Shown here piece after piece: positions 57,567 to 64,000 of a stretch of DNA of 64,000 bases (within the stretch, counting starts at the first letter, position 1; every line of letters starts with the position of its first letter). The stretch is from Streptococcus rubneri (lineage in GTDB: Bacteria > Bacillota > Bacilli > Lactobacillales > Streptococcaceae). A program made the position numbers and the translations under genes. The notes under the pieces were generated by a model that saw only the letters and a program-made list of their open reading frames with translations, had not been told where the DNA came from and searched no databases. The stretch is from positions 682,001 to 746,000 of the forward strand of contig NZ_SRRP01000001.1 of NCBI RefSeq assembly GCF_004785935.1, given 5' to 3'.

Positions 57567-60500
57567 TTACTCCAATTCAAAAGAAAGTTGTTCTTGCTTT
57601 TCTTTTCCTTTTTCATGGAATTGTCTTAAGGCCTGATCAATAATATCTAAATCCGTTTCCGTTTCAATCAATGGCGCGAGTACATCGTATTCGGCCTTTT
57701 TAGTTTGATAATCCTCTTCCTTTGGAAAGTTTTTCTCAATTTCTACTTTAGCAGTATTCCATTTATCCTTTAATTCATCCAATAAGTTCTGAGTTTTCAC
57801 TTGGTCCTCTTTAATGTGATCAATCGTATGCTGAAGCCTTTGAATTGTCCCCAAAGGAGAATACAGATCTAAACTGACAGAATACTGATTTTCTCCTACA
57901 ATCTTAACAGAGAAGGTTTCAGGAAGAGGTTGATTTGTTGGAAGACTAAGCATTTTAATGTCAAATCCTCGATAGCTTGCTAGGGTACGGAATTCTTTGC
58001 TGTCAGCTTGATTATGACGGATAAGACGGTGTAGGGATTCCCCTGCTTCAGATCGTTGATCAAAAGCTTGCTTACCTACCGTCATAGAAAATGCCTGGTC
58101 TTTCGACATTTCAGACTGTTGAATGTCTCCTTCATATTTGCTTAATCGTTTCTCAAGAATGGGCATATTTTCTTCACAGTAAGAGATTGTATGACGATAG
58201 TGATCCTTGCTGCGTTGAAAGGCGCGTCTTTGATTTTCTAATAGAGTTAGATCATTCTCTAGTTCCATCTTATATTTGAGATAAGGATTACCTGTTGCTA
58301 GTGCCTTAAAATCAGAAGCTGTCATGGTCTGCTCATCAATGTCTTCTGCAGCACGAATCGGCTCCTTAGAAGTCATAATCTGCTTAATATAACGGAGTTT
58401 GTTCTCCTGAGTTGCCCATAGATAATTATCAAATGAACCTGTGGTAATGTAGTGGTAAATATCCACTTCCTTGTTTTCATTTCCCTGTCGGATAATCCGT
58501 CCATTGCGTTGCTGAATGTCACTTGGTCTCCACGGTACATCCAGGTGATGAACTGCTTTCATCTTGCTCTGAACATTTAAACCTGTTCCTCCTTTTTCAG
58601 TTGAGGCAAGTAAGATCCGCACCTCTCCTGCATTGACCTTTCGAGACAAACTATTCTTCTTTTCATCACTATTGGCATCATGTACAAAGGCAATTTCCTT
58701 ACTAGGGACTCCTCTATCAACTAATAAAGCCTTAATCTCAGAATAAACATCAAAGCCATTGTCTTTTTTTTTAGGTGTTCCAATATCTGAAAAAATCATC
58801 TGAGTAGCCTTATTTTCCATTCCTTCACGATAAATTCTTTCAACATTATCCACTACCTGAAGCAGTTTATGATTGTCTGCTAGACTATAACTAGAGTCTA
58901 ATAAACGCATATCAATAGCTAATTTTCGTGCCTCACCTGTTATCTTTAACATGTTATCCTGGCTTGGATCAACTGTTCCACATTTAACCGCATCTGACCT
59001 CATAACTAATTCTTCTAAATAGAGTTTCTGGTTTTCAGTTAACTCACTCTCAATAGGTATAATACGAGCTTCTGGAACAGGTAAATCCAACATATCTTGC
59101 GTTTGAATGTCGGCTGTTTCTTTATAGATTTTCATCAACTCAGGTAGATTGACAAACTTTTTAAATCGTTTCTTAGGCTGGTACTTATCCCCTGTAGGAG
59201 CTAATTCCATAGAGTTTTGAATTTCTCCAAAAGCACCTACCCAAGAGTCAAAATAATCAACTTGATAGCGTTTTAAGATATCCGGTTGAATGTAGTTCAT
59301 CATAGTATACAGCTCACTAATTGAATTTGAAACAGGTGTTCCTGTCGCAAAGACAATATTTTTAAAATCATGTTCTTCCTGAATCTGTCGAACCTTCATT
59401 TCCATATCCACGTTCTTCTTAGAGGTTGTATTGGTAATCCCTGCTACATTTCCAAGTCCAGTAATTGGACGAATATTTTTAAAGTGATGTGCTTCATCCA
59501 CAAAGAGAAAATCAATTCCTAAGTTCTCAAAATCAATAAAACTATCACGATTGAAACGTTGGAGTTCTTCCAATTGTTTCTCTAGACCACTTATTGATTG
59601 TTCTGCTTCTTTAACGGTATACTTATTTTCAGAATGTGTTTTAATCTCTCGTAGTTCATTGAGTTTATCCTCGATATAATTCATCTGTCTTTCTTTACTG
59701 ACAGGGATTTTTTCAAATTGAGAATCCCCAATGACAATGGCATCGTAATCTCCTGTAATAATACGTGACACAAATTGTTTTCTTCTCGCCTTCACAAAAT
59801 CTTTCTTAGTGGTCACAAAGACTTTTTTAGTAGGGAAAAATTTCATGATTTCTTGGCCAAATTGAGCAGACAAACTAGAGGGCACCACATACAAGGGCTT
59901 ATGAACCATCCCCAACTCTTTTAATTTAAACCCAGCACCAAGCATGGTCAAGGTCTTTCCTGAACCTACCTCATGAGCTAATAAAGCTCTTTTTTCTTCT
60001 ACGATTCTTTGAATGGCATTCTCTTGATGAGGGCGAAGACTGATGTTTTGTGCCAAGCCATCAATGACTAGATGGCTACCATCATACTCTCGACTAACCG
60101 TTCGATTATAAAGACGATTGTAACTTTCTTCAATGACTTGTTGGACTTCTGGATACCGTGATACAAATTCTTGAAAGAGCTCTTGTAAATGCTGCTCTTT
60201 TGCTCTTAGAACAGAGGTTTTTTCCAAATCTGTGATAGTCTTTTTCTTTTCTCCTTCCGTAACAGTCATGGTAATCGTCGGTTGGTTCGAATTAAGTAAA
60301 TTCTCAAAAATCTTTCTTCCTGTATCATAACGTGACCCACTGACTCCAAGACTACTATCTTTGGCACTTGGATAGCGATAAGCAAATGATGTCCTTAAAT
60401 GAACCTGGCCATCGACAGGATTCACTTCAATGACTTGTTCAACATCTGGCGAAGACAATTCAAATTCACGATTGGTAAAACATTCAAAAGCAAATTTACC

Positions 60501-63500
60501 ATAAACGGATTGAGGAATCCAACGTGACCCTATTTTAAACTCAATATCTGCCAGATGAATCCTTGGAGGGCGAACAGATTCTAACAAATCTAAAGCATGG
60601 TTCCAATCATATTCTTGGTTGTTTTCCTCCACTAATAGTTGAACTACTTCTATCTTGTTGAGAATGTCTCCTGATAAAAACTGGTTCTTAGAAAGATATT
60701 TTCTTTCTCCTCTTAAATAACTTTCTGGATCCATTAAAATCTGGTCACCTAACTCATCTAAAATAGCAGCTTGGCTATGTTCGGGATAAATTGATACCAT
60801 ATAGTCTAAATCAACCCCTCTACCATCCGATAAACTAGAGTTTAAGGCATCTAGAGCCGTTGAAACTCTTGCAATCACTCTCTCCGGCCTAATCAATGCT
60901 TTCTCAAAGGCTAAAGATTTTTTATATTTTACTTTCTGATCTTTAGAATCAATGTATTCATCTTCTAAACTTGCTAGTAAAGAATACTTATCGTCACTAT
61001 CAAATAAGTTCCGATTGACTGAGGCATTCAAGTATCCAAATTGACTTACAAAGCGATTATAGTCACGATTGAGTTTACTAAGTAATACCTGAAAATCTGT
61101 CCGACTATAATCTGGATGACGTTGAATTTCAATTAAGGATTGATAGGTCTCTCTCAAATCAACCATGCCCTTAATGCGACTAATATCCTTATCCGATAAG
61201 GGACTTTCATAAAAGACAGTTTTTTTGAACAGTCCCTTATATTTCCCCCTTTTACTCGCTTCTTCTGACTTGTAAACATCTAGTGCTTCCTCATCAGTCA
61301 AATGAAGTTGCACGAATCGGTCTATTTTATGTTCAGACAAAGAACTGTCCCAAGCTTTAAAATCTCCCTTCTCATCTACATAATAACTAATTTCGTCAAC
61401 TTTTGAACTTTTCCGAATGCCATGCGTATCTCGGTAATAAATTTGATTTCCCTCATATCCAAAAGAATAGAGCGTTAAGTCCTCACGTATACGACTTGGG
61501 ATAGAATTATCCACTTCTTCTTGGATAAAAACAGGTGCTTTCAAAGAATTGTCAATTTGTTTAGGTGCTTCTACATTCTCTAATGCTTTCATTATGTCAG
61601 TAGCTAATGTTTCTGATTCCCCCTTAACATTGAGGGTTCCTCCATTAAAATTACGTACCTCATATTGACCCAAAACTTGTGTATTGTATTTCCCATCAAA
61701 ATAAGGATTGATCCAGACACGCTTATCCTCCTCAAAGGGAATAGAGCCACTAAAAACAAGTTCCTCCTCATTAAGATTCTTTGCTTGATCCTTTTGAAAG
61801 AAGAGGAGATCTGTGGTCACTCGAGTACCTGCAATCTTTTTAAAAGCCGTATCCGGCAAACGAACACCCCCTAAAAAATGAGTTTTGGTTTTAATCTCTT
61901 GTAAGACATTATCTGTCCGCTTATCCATTGTGCCAATAGAAGAGATAATCGAAACTTGTCCTCCATCTCTTACTAAATCAAGTGAGTGTTTGACAAAGTA
62001 ATCATGAATCATATAAGGTTTATCATAGTTTTTATCTGCAATGCGAAAATTTCCAAATGGAACATTCGTTAAGACTAAATCAAAACTATTATTTTGATAG
62101 GAAACTTCTTCAAATCCTCGCACTTCAATATGGGTATTGGGGTGGAGTTGTTTTGCGATTGCGCCTGTCACGCTGTCTAATTCAACTCCATAGAGTTCTG
62201 ACCTCTCTCGTATACTTCTAGGCATAGCCGCAAAGAAGTTCCCAGCCCCCATAGAAGGATCTAAAATCCTTCCTCCTTCAAAACCATCATCCAGTAATTT
62301 TTGCCAAATCTGGCGAATAATCATTGGGTCTGTATAATAGGCTGTAAGAGAACTTTGTTTCATGGTGGAGTATTCTGATTTACTTACTAAGCTCCTAAGA
62401 GTTAAACGTTCTGATTCGTACTTTGGATTGAGTTCATCGAAAAATTCATTGGCAAGACCACCCCATCCAACATACTTGGCTAGTAGTTCTTGTTCTTCTG
62501 GATTCGCTTGTCGTCCCTCTTTTTCTAATCTTTTAACAAGTTCAATTGCGGCGATATTCGTTTCAATCTTTTCTCGATTTGTCTTAGGATAAAAGTCCTC
62601 TAAGTCATCTGGAAAAACAAAATCTTGAACAGTAACATCCGTCTCTTCTATACCTGAAATTAAAGGTTTTATTTCCTTATCCTTTTCATTATCTTCTTCC
62701 AGGTAGGAAAACAAATCTATTTCCTGACTTTCACTTGATGGATTAATCTCAATCTCTGAATCTTCTTTTTCAAGTTCTACATGAGACAATACTTGTTCAA
62801 TCTCTTCCAAACTGTTCAAGTATAAAATAGGGTTCTCTTCAAATAACTGGTTAGAATCATTGAATAGCTCTAGGCGAACTAAGTCATTTAACTGTGCATT
62901 TTCAATCGAAACCAATTGAAATACTTGTCCTTTATAACTTACTTGTGAACCGATTGGATATTCCCTCAAAGCTTCTTCTACAATTTTATCTACTTTAGAT
63001 AGGGAATGAACTTCCACATTTTCTTCTACCTGGTCAATATTATCTAAAGGTAAGACCGCTTCCGCTACTTGCTTAGACTTTTCTCTTATAGCTTTCACTT
63101 CATCAAAATGAGTAATAATCTTCAGCTTTTGTGTCAGTGGGAGTTGTGTGTAGTTTTCTTCATGATGGACAAGATCCGTAACGGTATCTAAAGTAGCCAT
63201 CAATTCTGAACCCAAATAGGCTAGAGCATCTCCCTCTTTTTCTTCAAAATGAATCTCAAGAAGTTCTTTTTTTAGTTCTTTGGAATCAACCATTAGAAGA
63301 AATTCCTCTATATCTCTACTAATACGGTCAGATAGATTATTCGCAACCCGATAGACATTGACTAAATTGACATCCTGATTCTGATGAAATACAAGCTCAC
63401 TTAATGGTGTTAGCTTCTCTTTTTCAGATTGGATATAAAATCGAGTGGAAAGGTTATAGGTTGCGACTTCTAGCACCAAGTTTTTCTCAAAATTACTTAA

Positions 63501-63800
63501 TTGAGATAATTTACTTAGACCTGCTTGTCCAAATTTTCTTGTGTAACTTTCTAAATCTTGGTCATTATTTTCAGAACTGGCCTCTAGGAAAGAAACAATA
63601 TCTTGATGAAACGAATAGACATGAGGTATCTCTTCTATTTTGCCCTCTTTAGTCAAAAAACTCTCTACCAAATCCTGCCATTTCTCATCAAAATGTTGCG
63701 CTTGATAACGAAGAAATAGGTCCATTTTCTCCCTATCTTTTGGAATTGTTCCACGAAACATAGCCAATAATTGCATTACTTCCATACTCGCTCCTTTCAT
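57567..63800 (-). CDS. SNF2-type helicase / DNA methylase of Tn5252-like ICE
   Basis: A 2077-residue protein. An N-terminal helical region of about 430 residues is followed by an adenine-methylase-like domain with motif I DPSMGAGNFFAAMP (about 517) and motif IV LTNVPFGNF (about 581). The SNF2 helicase has Walker A LAHEVGSGKTLTMLGAG (about 1278), FVDEAHHFKNIRP (about 1435), LLASTEKGGTGLNVQS and QQRNGRIIRQGN (about 1768). Long coiled-coil ends it. These proteins are hallmarks of the ICESa2603/Tn5252 group, perhaps protecting or remodelling DNA in transfer; motif IV differs from the canonical (D/N)PP(F/Y). Confidence 0.93.
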   Translation of the reverse strand: MKGASMEVMQLLAMFRGTIPKDREKMDLFLRYQAQHFDEKWQDLVESFLTKEGKIEEIPHVYSFHQDIVSFLEASSENNDQDLESYTRKFGQAGLSKLSQLSNFEKNLVLEVATYNLSTRFYIQSEKEKLTPLSELVFHQNQDVNLVNVYRVANNLSDRISRDIEEFLLMVDSKELKKELLEIHFEEKEGDALAYLGSELMATLDTVTDLVHHEENYTQLPLTQKLKIITHFDEVKAIREKSKQVAEAVLPLDNIDQVEENVEVHSLSKVDKIVEEALREYPIGSQVSYKGQVFQLVSIENAQLNDLVRLELFNDSNQLFEENPILYLNSLEEIEQVLSHVELEKEDSEIEINPSSESQEIDLFSYLEEDNEKDKEIKPLISGIEETDVTVQDFVFPDDLEDFYPKTNREKIETNIAAIELVKRLEKEGRQANPEEQELLAKYVGWGGLANEFFDELNPKYESERLTLRSLVSKSEYSTMKQSSLTAYYTDPMIIRQIWQKLLDDGFEGGRILDPSMGAGNFFAAMPRSIRERSELYGVELDSVTGAIAKQLHPNTHIEVRGFEEVSYQNNSFDLVLTNVPFGNFRIADKNYDKPYMIHDYFVKHSLDLVRDGGQVSIISSIGTMDKRTDNVLQEIKTKTHFLGGVRLPDTAFKKIAGTRVTTDLLFFQKDQAKNLNEEELVFSGSIPFEEDKRVWINPYFDGKYNTQVLGQYEVRNFNGGTLNVKGESETLATDIMKALENVEAPKQIDNSLKAPVFIQEEVDNSIPSRIREDLTLYSFGYEGNQIYYRDTHGIRKSSKVDEISYYVDEKGDFKAWDSSLSEHKIDRFVQLHLTDEEALDVYKSEEASKRGKYKGLFKKTVFYESPLSDKDISRIKGMVDLRETYQSLIEIQRHPDYSRTDFQVLLSKLNRDYNRFVSQFGYLNASVNRNLFDSDDKYSLLASLEDEYIDSKDQKVKYKKSLAFEKALIRPERVIARVSTALDALNSSLSDGRGVDLDYMVSIYPEHSQAAILDELGDQILMDPESYLRGERKYLSKNQFLSGDILNKIEVVQLLVEENNQEYDWNHALDLLESVRPPRIHLADIEFKIGSRWIPQSVYGKFAFECFTNREFELSSPDVEQVIEVNPVDGQVHLRTSFAYRYPSAKDSSLGVSGSRYDTGRKIFENLLNSNQPTITMTVTEGEKKKTITDLEKTSVLRAKEQHLQELFQEFVSRYPEVQQVIEESYNRLYNRTVSREYDGSHLVIDGLAQNISLRPHQENAIQRIVEEKRALLAHEVGSGKTLTMLGAGFKLKELGMVHKPLYVVPSSLSAQFGQEIMKFFPTKKVFVTTKKDFVKARRKQFVSRIITGDYDAIVIGDSQFEKIPVSKERQMNYIEDKLNELREIKTHSENKYTVKEAEQSISGLEKQLEELQRFNRDSFIDFENLGIDFLFVDEAHHFKNIRPITGLGNVAGITNTTSKKNVDMEMKVRQIQEEHDFKNIVFATGTPVSNSISELYTMMNYIQPDILKRYQVDYFDSWVGAFGEIQNSMELAPTGDKYQPKKRFKKFVNLPELMKIYKETADIQTQDMLDLPVPEARIIPIESELTENQKLYLEELVMRSDAVKCGTVDPSQDNMLKITGEARKLAIDMRLLDSSYSLADNHKLLQVVDNVERIYREGMENKATQMIFSDIGTPKKKDNGFDVYSEIKALLVDRGVPSKEIAFVHDANSDEKKNSLSRKVNAGEVRILLASTEKGGTGLNVQSKMKAVHHLDVPWRPSDIQQRNGRIIRQGNENKEVDIYHYITTGSFDNYLWATQENKLRYIKQIMTSKEPIRAAEDIDEQTMTASDFKALATGNPYLKYKMELENDLTLLENQRRAFQRSKDHYRHTISYCEENMPILEKRLSKYEGDIQQSEMSKDQAFSMTVGKQAFDQRSEAGESLHRLIRHNQADSKEFRTLASYRGFDIKMLSLPTNQPLPETFSVKIVGENQYSVSLDLYSPLGTIQRLQHTIDHIKEDQVKTQNLLDELKDKWNTAKVEIEKNFPKEEDYQTKKAEYDVLAPLIETETDLDIIDQALRQFHEKGKEKQEQLSFELE

Positions 63801-63832
63801 CTATACGAAAATAGGAGAATCACATGATTCCC

Positions 63833-64000
63833 CTACAACTCTATCTCCATTTCAACCTCTTGAGGACTGATTTCTAAATCACTAGATAAAAGAGAAACGG
63901 CATCCGTTCTCATGTAGTAAGTATATAAGTCTTCTAGGTCTTGTTGGTTTTCAATCCCTGTTTCAATACTAATCAGAGCCTGTATAAATTCCTTGTAGTG
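63833..64000 (-). CDS. ICE protein, C-terminal fragment (start outside window)
   Basis: The last 55 codons: HYKEFIQALISIETGIENQQ, DLEDLYTYYMRTDAVSLLSS and DLEISPQEVEMEIEL, then TAG. It is an acidic helical protein, co-directional with and 32 bases upstream of the SNF2 gene. It probably belongs to the conserved element core; the family is not identifiable from this part. Confidence 0.6.
   Translation of the reverse strand, partial: HYKEFIQALISIETGIENQQDLEDLYTYYMRTDAVSLLSSDLEISPQEVEMEIEL

Larger units (their letters stand above)
17966..64000. mobile_element. Integrative and conjugative element, Tn5252-like, in rlmD (right end outside)
   Basis: The left boundary is the split rRNA methyltransferase gene next to a large serine recombinase. 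Element functions follow: SHOCT-like and HTH genes (19.8-21.7 kb), relaxase, MobC and an accessory gene (33.1-35.7 kb), a primase, a TcpC-like protein and small Tn5252-type proteins (48.4-51.1 kb), and the SNF2 helicase/methylase (57.6-63.8 kb). Coupling protein and mating-channel genes are not in the window and are expected to the right. Cargo: lanthipeptide cluster, Gabija-like defence, SHMT-like/STAND cassette, DUF3990 module and radical-SAM RiPP cluster. It resembles pneumococcal islands such as PPI-1 that occupy an rRNA methyltransferase locus; that comparison is from memory. Confidence 0.75.

Noticed and set aside
1-64000. CRISPR array or cas genes, tRNA or rRNA genes
   Set aside because: No regularly spaced short repeats, no cas-like proteins and no cloverleaf sequences were found on reading both strands.

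Overview
The window is low-GC Firmicute DNA with strong Shine-Dalgarno sites. Its gene content (speE with an Orn/Lys/Arg decarboxylase, a TprA/PhrA quorum-sensing pair, Rgg/SHP, a Tn5252-type relaxase and SNF2 methylase) points to a mitis-group Streptococcus such as S. mitis, S. oralis or S. pneumoniae. This is judged from recognised protein families; no database search was run.

Region 1 (1-10.1 kb) is chromosomal. It holds the polyamine genes, a structured RNA with its own promoter and terminator upstream of the decarboxylase, and then a run of small intracellular proteins on the minus strand that resemble polymorphic-toxin immunity proteins (DUF1877, CbrC, NTF2-like, DUF4261-like). Two paralogous membrane proteins flank most of that run and no cognate toxin is visible. 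Region 2 (10.1-17.96 kb) is a one-directional array of unrelated accessory enzymes: ADP-ribosylglycohydrolase, alpha/beta hydrolase, APH-like kinase, S51 peptidase, AAC(6')-like acetyltransferase, TfoX-N protein, nucleotidyltransferase-fold protein and CPBP protease. Decayed gene remnants and repeated intergenic blocks lie between them. The array ends at the last 20 codons of a 23S rRNA methyltransferase (rlmD/rumA type).

Region 3 (17.97 kb to the right edge) looks like an integrative and conjugative element (ICE) inserted in that methyltransferase gene. The large serine recombinase lies at the junction. Relaxase, MobC and an accessory mobilisation gene follow at 33-36 kb, and Tn5252-type genes (primase, TcpC-like protein, small conserved proteins, a 2077-residue SNF2 helicase/methylase) fill 48-64 kb. 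The element continues past the window.

The ICE carries four cargo blocks. (a) A class II two-component lanthipeptide cluster at 22.3-33 kb has two precursors, LanM, a flavin reductase that may be a LanJ-type dehydroalanine reductase, an M50 protease, C39-LanT and a wall-anchored LanP. It is controlled by a TprA-like regulator and a PhrA peptide ending in LDVGKAD. (b) A defence block at 36-41.2 kb has an AlbA_2 protein and a Gabija-like GajA/GajB pair. (c) At 41.8-46.4 kb a divergent serine-hydroxymethyltransferase-like enzyme and a STAND-type ATPase with helical repeats face each other between perfect 27-bp inverted repeats, next to a tyrosine recombinase. This is a candidate invertible, expression-switching cassette. 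(d) A radical-SAM RiPP cluster at 51.3-56.9 kb has a PqqD-like recognition protein, two paralogous radical-SAM/SPASM enzymes, a 41-residue precursor too short for usual gene calling, and an ABC exporter. An Rgg regulator and a 21-residue SHP pheromone control it. The shp and biosynthetic promoters share a bipartite motif.

The strongest candidates for undescribed systems are (c), then (d), then the reductase/M50 combination in (a).
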